This document shows positions 15,456 through 24,186 of a stretch of 64,000 bases of DNA, one piece after another (the stretch's first letter is position 1; each line of letters opens with the position of its first letter). Source of the DNA: an uncultured Pelagibacteraceae bacterium (GTDB taxonomy: Bacteria > Pseudomonadota > Alphaproteobacteria > Pelagibacterales > Pelagibacteraceae); contig CACMDB010000004.1 in the NCBI GenBank assembly GCA_902612325.1, positions 124,001-188,000 on the forward strand, given 5' to 3'. A program made the translations under genes and the position numbers. Under the pieces are notes generated by a model. The model saw only the letters and a list, made by a program, of their open reading frames with translations. It did not search any database and was not told the origin of the DNA.

Positions 15456-16559
15456 TTAATTTTTGTAAATAGTTAATTTATCGCTAGCTAATTCAGAGTT
15501 AATTTTATTTTTATTATATTTGGTATTTAAAATGTTGAAAGAGGTAAAATTAACATGTTTTTTGTTTTTAGATAAATTTTTCGAGCTCTTAAACATATAA
15601 AATTCATTAAATAATTTCTTTTGAAGGAAATTTTTTGTTAATATATCTCCACCTTCTACCAATAAATTTCTTATTTCCATTTTATATAGGTCTTTTAGAA
15701 TTTTTTTTAGATCCAAATTTTTGTGTTTATCTGTAGATCGCTTTATCAAAATAGCACCTCTTTTTTTTAAAAGCTTTATTTTTGATTTATCGTTAGAATT
15801 ATGGAAAATTATAGTATTTTCATTTTTTATAGATTTAGCTATATAACTTTTCAAATGAATTTGTAAATTTCTGTCTAAAATAATTCTTTTTGGGGAGAAT
15901 TGACTAAAATTCTCCAACCTACAATTTAGTTTTGGATTATCTATATTTAATGTTTTTCCGGAAATCATTATACCATCACTTTTAAATCTTAAATAATGAG
16001 TCAATTTATCAGATGTTTTATCTGTAATTCTCTTTGATATTTCGCTATAAATAATCTTATTCTTTGATACTGCAATTTTTCCAATTACATATGGTAGTTT
16101 CTTTTTTCTATTAAAAAAATAAGATCTGTATAAATTTTCTGCATCTTTTTTTAAAAGCCCCTTTTTAACTCTAATGTTATTTTTTCTTAATATTGAATAA
16201 CTCTTGCCTTTTACTTTTAAATCAATGTCATTCATTGAATAGCAAACTTCTCCGATTTTATTCTTTATAATATTTTTAGTACAGGGTGGAGTTTTTCCAT
16301 AATGATTACATGGCTCTAAAGTAACATACATTTTTGAGTCTTTTAAATTTTCTGAACAATTTAAAATAGCGTTATGTTCCGCATGTGGTCTGCCATTATA
16401 GCCTGTTTGTCCTATAGATATTATTCTATTATTCTTTACAATTACACAACCAACCGATGGATTGTTTCCTGTTAAACCTTTTCGCGCATTAGCTAAATTT
16501 AAAGCTAATTTCATGAAATTTTTATCTTGAGTTGAAAATTTATCTTTTTTTGTAGACAT
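15456..16559 (-). CDS. ribD: Bifunctional riboflavin deaminase/reductase RibD
   Basis: 367 residues. The N-terminal deaminase (about 10-150) shows the zinc site RPHAEHNAI plus LEPCNHYGKTPPCTKNI. The C-terminal reductase (about 155-365) starts LPYVIGKIAVSKNK and keeps SDGIMISGKTLNIDNPKLNCR and NLLVEGGDILTKNFL for NADPH and substrate. Both steps of pyrimidine deamination and ribose reduction are therefore expected. The gene overlaps nrdR by 20 bases. Confidence 0.95.
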   Translation of the reverse strand: MSTKKDKFSTQDKNFMKLALNLANARKGLTGNNPSVGCVIVKNNRIISIGQTGYNGRPHAEHNAILNCSENLKDSKMYVTLEPCNHYGKTPPCTKNIIKNKIGEVCYSMNDIDLKVKGKSYSILRKNNIRVKKGLLKKDAENLYRSYFFNRKKKLPYVIGKIAVSKNKIIYSEISKRITDKTSDKLTHYLRFKSDGIMISGKTLNIDNPKLNCRLENFSQFSPKRIILDRNLQIHLKSYIAKSIKNENTIIFHNSNDKSKIKLLKKRGAILIKRSTDKHKNLDLKKILKDLYKMEIRNLLVEGGDILTKNFLQKKLFNEFYMFKSSKNLSKNKKHVNFTSFNILNTKYNKNKINSELASDKLTIYKN

Positions 16560-16998
16560 CTAGCTTGTCCACAAATTGTACGAAATCTTGTTCTTCTCTA
16601 AAATTTCTGTATACAGATGCAAATCTAACATAAGCTACTGGATCAAGTTCCTTTAAACCTTCCATGACCATTGTTCCGATTGTATTACTTGCAATTTCAT
16701 TCTGACCTAGTTCTTCTAAAGATCTTGTAATTCGACTGATAAATTTTTCGACAGTTTCTGTATCTAAAGGTCTCTTTTTTAATGCAATGTAAATTGACTT
16801 AGCTAATTTGTCTCGATCAAAAGAAGATTTCCTTCCATTTTTTTTTACAACCATTACCTCACGATGCTGAATTCTTTCAAATGTAGTAAATCTTGCACCA
16901 CAACTACATAGTCTTCTTCTACGAATCGCAGTTCCATCTTCTGTAGGTCTGGAATCAACTACAGAAGTTTCCCCTTTTTTCTCACAAGGACAGATCAT
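16540..16998 (-). CDS. nrdR: Transcriptional repressor NrdR with shortened zinc knuckles
   Basis: 152 residues: an N-terminal zinc ribbon (1-45) and an ATP-cone (about 48-138: [21 protein letters not shown] to [11 protein letters not shown]). NrdR represses ribonucleotide reductase genes according to ATP/dATP level. The zinc ribbon reads [10 protein letters not shown] and [17 protein letters not shown], that is Cys3-x-Cys5 and Cys31-x-Cys33. The usual spacing is C-x2-C in both places, so each knuckle has lost one residue while the four cysteines, VVDSRPT and the ARFTTFE segment remain. It overlaps glyA by four bases and ribD by 20. Confidence 0.93.
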   Translation of the reverse strand: MICPCEKKGETSVVDSRPTEDGTAIRRRRLCSCGARFTTFERIQHREVMVVKKNGRKSSFDRDKLAKSIYIALKKRPLDTETVEKFISRITRSLEELGQNEIASNTIGTMVMEGLKELDPVAYVRFASVYRNFREEQDFVQFVDKLDVYKKR

Positions 16999-18308
16999 TT
17001 ATTCAAATTTTTATAAATTGGAAAATTGGAACATAAACTTATAACTTCTTGTCTCACTTCATTTTCCACTTTACTATTATCCTCTGGATTTTCAGATAAT
17101 CCTTTTATTACTTTAGTTATTAATTCACCTACTTTTTCAAATTCTTTTAAACCAAATCCTCTTGTTGTAGCAGCTTGTGAACCAAGTCTTATACCTGAAG
17201 TTATCATTGGTTTTTCTGTATCAAACGGGATCCCATTTTTATTACAAGTAATATTGGCTCTACATAAACTCTCAGAAGCTATATTTCCTTTTACACCAAA
17301 AGGTCTCAAGTCAACTAACATTAAATGTGTATCAGTACCACCTGAGTAAATCTTAAATCCATTATTTTTTAGAGTCTCTGCTAACATTTTAGCATTTGCT
17401 AAAACATTTTTTATGTAAGTTTGAAATTCAGGTTTTAATGCTTCAAAAAAACCTGCAGCTTTAGCGGCAATGATATGCATTAAAGGACCACCTTGATAAC
17501 CAGGAAAAACAGCTGTATCAAATTTTTTTCCAAGATCTAAATCATTCGATAAAATAATTCCACCTCGTGCACTTCTAAATACCTTATGTGTTGTCGATGT
17601 TACGACATGTGCATAGTCACAAGGATTTGGATATCCTTTGCCAGCTACTAAACCGGAAAAATGGGCCATATCAACCATAAGATATGCACCAACCTTATCA
17701 GCTATTTCTCTAAATCTTTTAAAATCGATTACTCTTGAATACGCACTACCACCTGCAATAATTAATTTTGGTTTATGCTCTAGAGCGAGTTTTTCAACAT
17801 TATCATAATCAATTAATTCAGATTTTTTATCTACGTCATAACTTATTGCATTAAACCATTTACCAGACATTGAAATTTTTAATCCATGAGTTATGTGACC
17901 TCCTGAATTTAAGCTCATACCCATAAAAGTGTCGTTTGGTTTTAACAAAGCCAAAAATACAGCACCATTTGCTTGAGCACCTGAATGAGGTTGAACATTT
18001 GCATACTTACAATTGAAAAGTTTTTTTATTCTTTCAAGTGCCAGTTGTTCTGCTACATCAACATGCTCACAACCATTGTAATATCTTTTGCCTGGATATC
18101 CTTCTGCATATTTATTTGTTAGAACTGATCCTTGAGCTTCTAATACAGCTTGTGAAACTATATTCTCAGAGGCTATTAACTCAATATGATTTTGTTGTCT
18201 AATTAACTCATCATTTATTGCCTTAAATAAATCTGGATCAGATTTTGAAAGACTTTTTTCAAAAAAATCTTGGTAAGAAGAATTTATATATTTTGTTTCA
18301 CTTGACAT
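16995..18308 (-). CDS. glyA: Serine hydroxymethyltransferase
   Basis: 437 residues, normal length. [32 protein letters not shown], and the PLP lysine in [13 protein letters not shown] are diagnostic, with [13 protein letters not shown] and [16 protein letters not shown] further on. It interconverts serine and glycine with transfer of a one-carbon unit to tetrahydrofolate, and would use glycine formed by the sarcosine oxidase encoded at 30152-35245. It heads the glyA-nrdR-ribD-ribE-ribB-ribH-nusB-thiL run, seven bases after rpiB. Confidence 0.98.
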   Translation of the reverse strand: MSSETKYINSSYQDFFEKSLSKSDPDLFKAINDELIRQQNHIELIASENIVSQAVLEAQGSVLTNKYAEGYPGKRYYNGCEHVDVAEQLALERIKKLFNCKYANVQPHSGAQANGAVFLALLKPNDTFMGMSLNSGGHITHGLKISMSGKWFNAISYDVDKKSELIDYDNVEKLALEHKPKLIIAGGSAYSRVIDFKRFREIADKVGAYLMVDMAHFSGLVAGKGYPNPCDYAHVVTSTTHKVFRSARGGIILSNDLDLGKKFDTAVFPGYQGGPLMHIIAAKAAGFFEALKPEFQTYIKNVLANAKMLAETLKNNGFKIYSGGTDTHLMLVDLRPFGVKGNIASESLCRANITCNKNGIPFDTEKPMITSGIRLGSQAATTRGFGLKEFEKVGELITKVIKGLSENPEDNSKVENEVRQEVISLCSNFPIYKNLNK

Positions 18309-18315
18309 TTTTTCC

Positions 18316-18741
18316 TTATATCTTTTTTACTCTTTTTTTGTGTCTACCACCCTCAAATTTAGTATTAATAAATGCTTCAATACATTTAAAGGCAGTATTT
18401 TTTTTTGTCAATCTAGATCCTAATGTTATAATATTAGCATTGTTATGCAATCTTGATAATTTAGTGTTTTTTATTGAATAACACATCGCTGCTCGAATTT
18501 TTTTGTGTTTATTGGCCGCCATTGACATTCCCATACCTGAACCACAAACTAAAATACCCATATTTTTTGAGTTAACGCTGACCTTTTTACATAACTTATG
18601 AGCATAATCTGGATAATTTACTGAGATCTTTGAGTTATCAGTCCCAAGATCGTGAAAATTATATCTTTTAAAAAACTTTTTTTTAATTTGTTCTTTCAAA
18701 TTATATCCAGCGTGATCTGAAGAAATAAATATTTTTTTCAA
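18316..18741 (-). CDS. rpiB: Ribose-5-phosphate isomerase B
   Basis: 141 residues of the RpiB/LacAB family: [15 protein letters not shown] at the start, then [13 protein letters not shown] and [18 protein letters not shown] with the active-site Cys and anion-binding turn. It interconverts ribose 5-phosphate and ribulose 5-phosphate. The latter is the precursor of the dihydroxybutanone phosphate made by the nearby ribB. It lies one base after the oxygenase gene and seven bases before glyA. Confidence 0.94.
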   Translation of the reverse strand: MKKIFISSDHAGYNLKEQIKKKFFKRYNFHDLGTDNSKISVNYPDYAHKLCKKVSVNSKNMGILVCGSGMGMSMAANKHKKIRAAMCYSIKNTKLSRLHNNANIITLGSRLTKKNTAFKCIEAFINTKFEGGRHKKRVKKI

Positions 18742-18742
18742 A

Positions 18743-19333
18743 TTAATTAAATTTGTAATCTAAAACGCAGGCAACTAAATGGATTCTATTTTCCTCTCCT
18801 CCATTGAATGCGTTGTGATATTTAGTATTATTAGTAATCCAAACAGATCCATCTGCGGGCATGTGTTTTGCAACATTATCAATAACCATTATAGAGCCTG
18901 GGTTGGTAATTATCGGAATATGTAGTCTAGGCTCTGGATCTCTGTGCCAGCTTAAAGTTGATCTTGGCTCCTTTAATAAAATTCTTACACGTCCTAATTT
19001 ATACTTTGAGGAAAGTACATCAAACACTTCTTTGAAATAAGTATGTTTGTAATCTTCAATAAATTCAGAATAAGCAGACTCATCAATCATTTGATCTCTC
19101 ATAGCTTCTTTTCCAGATGAGTCTGGTTTAGTCCAGAACACACCTCTTGCTTTGTTACCTTTAATAGAGTCTGGATCACCTGGTATTTGTGTTAATGAAA
19201 TGGCACCAAAATTTGAAACACCATCAACACCTGAAAAACCCTTGATGGTTAATAATTCTTTATAAGCATTTTGAAGTTTGTTTACATCAAACTTAATATC
19301 TTGTTTTTGGAAATCGTTAAAATTTAAATTCAT
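18743..19333 (-). CDS. Aspartyl/asparaginyl beta-hydroxylase-like 2-oxoglutarate/Fe(II) oxygenase
   Basis: 196 residues with a double-stranded beta-helix oxygenase core. The iron triad is His130 and Asp132 in SWHRDPEPRLHIPI and His173 in KYHNAFNGG, with Arg183 in ENRIHLVA placed to bind 2-oxoglutarate. This arrangement matches the Asp/Asn hydroxylase family (PF05118-like). The substrate is unknown. It may hydroxylate a protein or a small amino acid derivative. It leads the rpiB-glyA run (one-base gap) and is divergent from hemB. Confidence 0.8.
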   Translation of the reverse strand: MNLNFNDFQKQDIKFDVNKLQNAYKELLTIKGFSGVDGVSNFGAISLTQIPGDPDSIKGNKARGVFWTKPDSSGKEAMRDQMIDESAYSEFIEDYKHTYFKEVFDVLSSKYKLGRVRILLKEPRSTLSWHRDPEPRLHIPIITNPGSIMVIDNVAKHMPADGSVWITNNTKYHNAFNGGEENRIHLVACVLDYKFN

Positions 19334-19363
19334 CTGTAATTTTTTGTCTCCTAATGTTGTTTA

Positions 19364-19381
19364 ATATCTTTTTTAAGATAT
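19364..19381. repeat. Short inverted repeat between divergent hemB and oxygenase gene
   Basis: ATATCTT (19364-19370) and AAGATAT (19375-19381) are perfect reverse complements around TTTT. It sits in the 91-base divergent intergenic region, so it could be an operator, but such AT palindromes are common in this composition. Confidence 0.3.
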
Positions 19382-19424
19382 ATTTGTATATAACATTTGT
19401 CGCATATTTTAAATAGATTACAAC

Positions 19425-20414
19425 ATGATTACAGGAAAATTCCCAGCATTGAGACTAAGACGTAATAGAAAAACTGATTGGTCAAGAAGGTTAATTGAAG
19501 AAAATAATCTTACACCTAATGATTTTATTTTACCCATTTTTCTAATTGATGGAAAAAATAAAAAACAATCTATTAAATCAATGCCTGGTGTTTACAGGTA
19601 CACAATCGATAAATTAAATAATATAGTAGATAGAGCAATTAAAAAAGGCATACCTATGATTGCATTATTTCCATACACTCAAAAAAGAAAAAAAAACGAC
19701 TTAGGCACCGAGGCTCTTAACGAAAATAATCTGGTTTGTAGGGCACTACAAAGAATAAAGAATAAATATAAAAATGAGATTGGAATAATGTGTGATGTTG
19801 CATTAGATCCATATACTTCACATGGTCATGATGGACTTTTACAAAACAAATATGTGTTAAATGACGAAACCATAAAAATTTTATTAGATCAATCTTTATT
19901 GCAAGCACAAATGGGTTGTGATGTTTTAGCACCATCTGACATGATGGATGGTCGAATTGGTGAAATTAGAAAGTACCTAGACAAACATAATTTTAAAATG
20001 ACACAAATACTTTCTTATGCTGTTAAATATGCTTCAAGTTTTTATGGCCCTTTTAGAGATGCAGTTGGTTCAAAAAACTTATTAAAAGGAAATAAAAAGA
20101 ATTATCAAATGGATTATAGAAATAGTGATGAAGCCTTAAGAGAGGTTGCTTTGGATATAAAAGAAGGAGCTGATATGGTTATGGTTAAACCTGGACTACC
20201 ATATCTTGATATAATTAAAAAAGTTAAAGAAAATTTTAAGATTCCAGTTATGGCATATCAAGTCTCAGGTGAATATTCTTTATTAGAACATGGAATTAAA
20301 AATGATTTAACTGATCGAAACATTATTTTAGAAAGTCTTATTTCTTTTAAAAGAGCTGGAGCTAATGCTATTGTTAGTTATTACGCTGATAGATTAGACC
20401 AAATTATTAAATAA
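19425..20414 (+). CDS. hemB: Delta-aminolevulinic acid dehydratase (porphobilinogen synthase)
   Basis: 329 residues. The Schiff-base lysine is in MVMVKPGLPYLD, and the second active-site region is FYGPFRDAVGS. The metal-site stretch reads MCDVALDPYTSHGHDG, without the cysteine triad of zinc-dependent enzymes, so this is the Mg-type form common in alphaproteobacteria. It joins two aminolevulinates into porphobilinogen for haem. Its TAA is immediately followed by the stop of the facing recO gene with no gap, leaving no room for a terminator between them. Confidence 0.97.
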   Translation: MITGKFPALRLRRNRKTDWSRRLIEENNLTPNDFILPIFLIDGKNKKQSIKSMPGVYRYTIDKLNNIVDRAIKKGIPMIALFPYTQKRKKNDLGTEALNENNLVCRALQRIKNKYKNEIGIMCDVALDPYTSHGHDGLLQNKYVLNDETIKILLDQSLLQAQMGCDVLAPSDMMDGRIGEIRKYLDKHNFKMTQILSYAVKYASSFYGPFRDAVGSKNLLKGNKKNYQMDYRNSDEALREVALDIKEGADMVMVKPGLPYLDIIKKVKENFKIPVMAYQVSGEYSLLEHGIKNDLTDRNIILESLISFKRAGANAIVSYYADRLDQIIK

Positions 20415-21095
20415 TTATTTTAAAGTATTAATAAATTGTAATCTGCTGATTGGTTGGTTTAGGTTATTTGGCTTTAAAATTGACTTTTCAAGATAATCAC
20501 TCAACAATTTAAGACCTGTTAGTAAAGATCCTATATCTTCAGTTGAGTTATTTTTATCTATTAAAAAATTAGGTATAATTCTTTTATCTGTTGATGACTT
20601 CGATATATATTGTTTTTGATCACCAATAATTTTTTCATTAACTAAATTCTCAAAATTTAAGTCATAGCCTAGAGATTTAAATAATTCCAACTCCCAAAAG
20701 ATATAATTTTTTATCCAGTCTTCAGAGTCCAATAAAACATAAAATTCTTCTAACAAAGAAAATATCTTTGCATTTTTTTGTGACTCAGCTGTAAGTAATT
20801 TAACTAAATTCATAGCTGAGGAAATACAAGTTAATTTTTGACGATTATCAAAATATAATGGAGATAAAGCTTCTTGAATCTCTACTTTAAAATAACCCAT
20901 GCTATTTTCATTTTTAGAATTATAATTTACATATAGTTTATTTCCTATTTGAAGATAGTTCTTAATTTTTTTTGAAGTGCCGCCGAAAATAATGCCACTT
21001 ACTTTACCAAAATTTTTAGTGTAAATTTCGGATATTAATGAATTTTCATTATATCTATTTTTATTTAATAAAAATCCAATGTCGTCCCAAATCAT
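20415..21095 (-). CDS. recO: DNA repair protein RecO
   Basis: 226 residues with an OB-fold start (DDIGFLLNKNRYNENSLISEIYTKNFGKVSGIIFGG) and a helical C-terminal half. The zinc cysteines found in some RecO proteins are absent. It loads RecA onto SSB-coated DNA with RecR. Sequence is weakly conserved, but position (after rnc, four-base overlap) is canonical for alphaproteobacteria, where era would normally lie between. It faces hemB. Confidence 0.88.
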   Translation of the reverse strand: MIWDDIGFLLNKNRYNENSLISEIYTKNFGKVSGIIFGGTSKKIKNYLQIGNKLYVNYNSKNENSMGYFKVEIQEALSPLYFDNRQKLTCISSAMNLVKLLTAESQKNAKIFSLLEEFYVLLDSEDWIKNYIFWELELFKSLGYDLNFENLVNEKIIGDQKQYISKSSTDKRIIPNFLIDKNNSTEDIGSLLTGLKLLSDYLEKSILKPNNLNQPISRLQFINTLK

Positions 21096-21760
21096 AATTT
21101 ACTCTGACTTTGTAAACATTTTATAGCAGCATTTTGTTCGGCATCTTTTTTTGAACTACCTTCTGCTAAAAAAAACTTAGTATCAATTAATTTTACACCA
21201 ACCTTAAAAAGAGGTTTATGTCTTGGTCCAGTATTTGAAATAAGTTTATAAATAGGTAATTTCTTAAATCTTTTTAAAGAGAATTCTTGTAATTTTGTTT
21301 TTGCATCTATTTGAGTAATAACACTATCTTTAATATTTTCTGACCATAGTTCTAAAATAAATTTTTCTACAGAATTAAAACCTTTATCCAGATAGATAGA
21401 TCCTATTAATGCTTCACAACAATCAGAAACAACTTTATCCTCTAATATATTTTTCTTTTTCTTAATATCTAAAGTTAAAATATATTTATCAAGGTTTATT
21501 TTTTTTGCGATTTGTAAACAGGTTTTCTTATTTACTAACGATGCAAACTTTTTGTCTAATATACCTTCTTTTTCATTGGGGTAAATTTCCAAAAGTTTTT
21601 TTGCAATTACTAATCCTAAGACACGATCTCCTAAAAATTCTAATTTTTCATTATTAATTTCTTTGTTATAGCTTTTATGAGTTAATGATCTAACTAACAA
21701 ATCTTTGTCTTTAAAATTGATCTTAATCTTTTTTTCTAAAGTTTGATAATTAATTTTCAT
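21092..21760 (-). CDS. rnc: Ribonuclease III
   Basis: 222 residues: endonuclease domain (1-150) with the signature EKLEFLGDRVLGLVIA (about 38-53) and the second metal-site region DCCEALIGSIYLDKGF, then a double-stranded RNA-binding domain (about 155-222) ending KKDAEQNAAIKCLQ. It matures rRNA and cuts structured RNAs. It shares one base with the lepB stop and four with recO. The era GTPase gene usually next to it is missing. Confidence 0.97.
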   Translation of the reverse strand: MKINYQTLEKKIKINFKDKDLLVRSLTHKSYNKEINNEKLEFLGDRVLGLVIAKKLLEIYPNEKEGILDKKFASLVNKKTCLQIAKKINLDKYILTLDIKKKKNILEDKVVSDCCEALIGSIYLDKGFNSVEKFILELWSENIKDSVITQIDAKTKLQEFSLKRFKKLPIYKLISNTGPRHKPLFKVGVKLIDTKFFLAEGSSKKDAEQNAAIKCLQSQSKL

Positions 21761-22494
21761 TATTTGATCTTTTGAAAGAATCTATCAAATCTGATTGATT
21801 TGTTCCATTTCCAAAATGAAAAAATACTTCCAATAGATCTATCTGAGGAGAAGAAAATAAATTGAGCCTTTCCTACTAAATTATCTTTATGTACATATCC
21901 TACGCTTGATAAATATCTACTATCCTTGGAACAATCTCTATTGTCTCCCAAATAGAAGTAGTGATCCTTTGGAACTATAAATTTATCAGAATTTTTAAAA
22001 GCATAATCTTTTAAGTAAACAGTTTTATGTTTTTTTCCATTAGGTAAAATTTCCTCAAACGTAAATACATCAATGGTTCTATTTCCACAGAATATTTTAT
22101 CATTTTCTGAGATTCTTGATTTCAAAACTTCTGCATTGTTTATATACAAATTTGAATTAATAAATTGTACTTGATCTCCGGGTAAACCAATTAATCTTTT
22201 TATATAATCAGTTCTATTATCTGCAGGAGTTTTGAATACTACAACATCTCCTCTTTTTGGCTCACTGAACATTACCCTTCCAGTAAAAATAGGTGGACTA
22301 AACGGAAATGAATGTTTGCTATAACCATATGAATATTTAGTTACAAATAATCTGTCTCCAACTAACAGATTAGGCTCCATCGATGAAGATGGTATGTAAA
22401 ATGGTTGAAGAAATATCGATCGAATAAAAATAGCAATAATTAATGCATAAAATAAGGTTTTTATATTTTCTTTAAAGAAATTTCTATCTAACAT
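21760..22494 (-). CDS. lepB: Signal peptidase I
   Basis: 244 residues with one N-terminal membrane helix (about 13-30) and the periplasmic protease. The catalytic Ser38 lies in IPSSSMEPNLLVGD and the general base Lys99 in DYIKRLIGLPGD; YFYLGDNRDCSKDSRY is box E. It cleaves signal peptides of exported proteins such as the slt and solute-binding products in this window. It shares one base with acpS upstream and with rnc downstream. Confidence 0.97.
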   Translation of the reverse strand: MLDRNFFKENIKTLFYALIIAIFIRSIFLQPFYIPSSSMEPNLLVGDRLFVTKYSYGYSKHSFPFSPPIFTGRVMFSEPKRGDVVVFKTPADNRTDYIKRLIGLPGDQVQFINSNLYINNAEVLKSRISENDKIFCGNRTIDVFTFEEILPNGKKHKTVYLKDYAFKNSDKFIVPKDHYFYLGDNRDCSKDSRYLSSVGYVHKDNLVGKAQFIFFSSDRSIGSIFSFWKWNKSIRFDRFFQKIK

Positions 22495-22880
22495 TATCTT
22501 TTAACCAAAATTGTAAATGCTATTGAATGATCTTTTTCATCAGATAGTGAAAGAAACAAGTCATATTTCTTAATTTTAAACTTTTTTTTTATGATTTTAT
22601 CAATTTTTTTTGATTTATAGAAAAAAGGTTTACCCATTTTATCATTTAAAATTTCAATATCTTTAAAACTCAAATTATCTCTTATGCCGGTGCCAAATGA
22701 TTTTGATAAAGCTTCTTTTGCTGCAAACCTTTTTGCAAAAAAGTTTGTTCTATTAATTTTATTTTTAGAAAATTTAAGTTCATTAGGTCCAAAAGTTCTT
22801 TTAATAAAGTTTTGGTTTTTAATTAAAGGCTGAATTCGTCTATTATTTACTACATCAACTCCAATGCCTAATATTTTCAT
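22494..22880 (-). CDS. acpS: Holo-[acyl-carrier-protein] synthase
   Basis: 128 residues. GIGVDVVNNRRI at the start carries the Mg-binding Asp, and FAAKEALSKSFGTGIR carries the WxxKEA-type CoA site. It transfers phosphopantetheine to acyl carrier protein. It is placed between pdxJ (five-base gap) and lepB, as in other alphaproteobacteria. Confidence 0.95.
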   Translation of the reverse strand: MKILGIGVDVVNNRRIQPLIKNQNFIKRTFGPNELKFSKNKINRTNFFAKRFAAKEALSKSFGTGIRDNLSFKDIEILNDKMGKPFFYKSKKIDKIIKKKFKIKKYDLFLSLSDEKDHSIAFTILVKR

Positions 22881-22885
22881 TTCTG

Positions 22886-23602
22886 TTATTTAATAATTTT
22901 TTTAAACTTTTTTATTACTTTGGATAAACCAAAAAATACAGACTCACCGATTAAATAATGTCCTATATTAAATTCTTCTATTTCTTTAAATCTAGATAAT
23001 AGTTCAGTTGTTTTATAATCAAGTCCATGACCAGCATGAACTTCTAAACCAATTTTCTTTGCAATAATTGAACATTTTTTTATTCTGTTAAGCTCTTTGG
23101 AATAATTCTTCTTCAATTTTACTAATCTAGAAAGTCTACCTGTATGAATTTCAACACAATCAGATTCTAATTTATACGAGGTTTTGATATCATTAATTGA
23201 TGGATTTATAAATAAACTAGTTCTAATTTTTTTCTTTTTAAATTTCAAAATTATATTTTTAATTTTATTTTTATTTTTATTTAAGTCTAAACCTCCCTCT
23301 GTAGTGACTTCTTTTCGATTTTCTGGCACTAAACAAATATAATTTGGTTTTATTTTTAATGCTTTACTTATCATTTTTGGGTTAGTTGAGATTTCCAAAT
23401 TAACTAAAATCTTTTTTAAAGAACAAATTTTTTTTGCATCATTATCTTTTATATGTCTTCTATCTTCTCGAAGATGAATTGTTATTGAGTCAGCACCAGC
23501 TTTTTTAACAAATTTAGCTGCAAATATCGGATCTGGATGTAATTCACCTCTAGCATTTCTCAGGGTTGCTATATGATCAATATTTACTCCAAGACGTCTC
23601 AC
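22886..23602 (-). CDS. pdxJ: Pyridoxine 5'-phosphate synthase
   Basis: 238 residues of the PdxJ TIM barrel: RRLGVNIDHIATLRNARGE at the N-terminus, SITIHLREDRRHIKD, then EIHTGRLSRLV and VHAGHGLDYKTT with the catalytic His and Glu, and FNIGHYLIGES near the end. It condenses aminoacetone phosphate with deoxyxylulose phosphate to make vitamin B6, the cofactor of GlyA. It overlaps pyrE by four bases. Confidence 0.97.
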   Translation of the reverse strand: MRRLGVNIDHIATLRNARGELHPDPIFAAKFVKKAGADSITIHLREDRRHIKDNDAKKICSLKKILVNLEISTNPKMISKALKIKPNYICLVPENRKEVTTEGGLDLNKNKNKIKNIILKFKKKKIRTSLFINPSINDIKTSYKLESDCVEIHTGRLSRLVKLKKNYSKELNRIKKCSIIAKKIGLEVHAGHGLDYKTTELLSRFKEIEEFNIGHYLIGESVFFGLSKVIKKFKKIIK

Positions 23603-24186
23603 TTCGTGTATCTACTTCCTGGCGTTGAAATTGGAATTAATTTCAACTCATTTGGAATGTTGTTCTTTTTATAAGTTGGAACAGAAATTTTGAGGTGTGA
23701 AACTATATTTTTTTTTATCTTTAAATTATTTTTTGATGATCTATCAATAATTGTTGCAAAACCAATTAGTTTTGCTTTTGAATTTTTAATCAATTTTACA
23801 CATTCCATGCTTGATTTGCCTGTGGTTATAACATCTTCAATAATTAATACTTTTGATCCTTTTTTAATTTGAAAACCTCTTCTTAATTGAAATTTCCCTT
23901 TTACTCTTTCACAGAAAATAGTTTCTTTTTTAAGCAGTCTACCAATTTCATAACCGATTATTATACCACCCATTGCTGGTGATAAAATTAAGTCGAAGTT
24001 TTTAAATTTTTTCTTAATTTTTCCGGCTAAAGATTTACAAATTTTCTCTGCCTTATGCGGAAAACTTAATAGTTTTGCGCATTGAATATATTTTGAAGAG
24101 TGTAATCCAGAAGATAAAACAAAATGTCCCTCTAATAATGCATTAGTTTTTCTTAAAATATCTAAGGATTTTTTGTGTGAAAGCAT
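23599..24186 (-). CDS. pyrE: Orotate phosphoribosyltransferase
   Basis: 195 residues. LLEGHFVLSSGLHSSKYIQC is the orotate-binding hood, and VLIIEDVITTGKSS is the PRPP motif. It makes orotidine 5'-phosphate in pyrimidine synthesis. The start MLSHKKSLDIL overlaps the 3' end of rsh by 44 bases. The next Met is too far in to be the start, so the overlap seems real. It belongs to the ten-gene minus-strand cluster from dapA to recO. Confidence 0.95.
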   Translation of the reverse strand: MLSHKKSLDILRKTNALLEGHFVLSSGLHSSKYIQCAKLLSFPHKAEKICKSLAGKIKKKFKNFDLILSPAMGGIIIGYEIGRLLKKETIFCERVKGKFQLRRGFQIKKGSKVLIIEDVITTGKSSMECVKLIKNSKAKLIGFATIIDRSSKNNLKIKKNIVSHLKISVPTYKKNNIPNELKLIPISTPGSRYTK

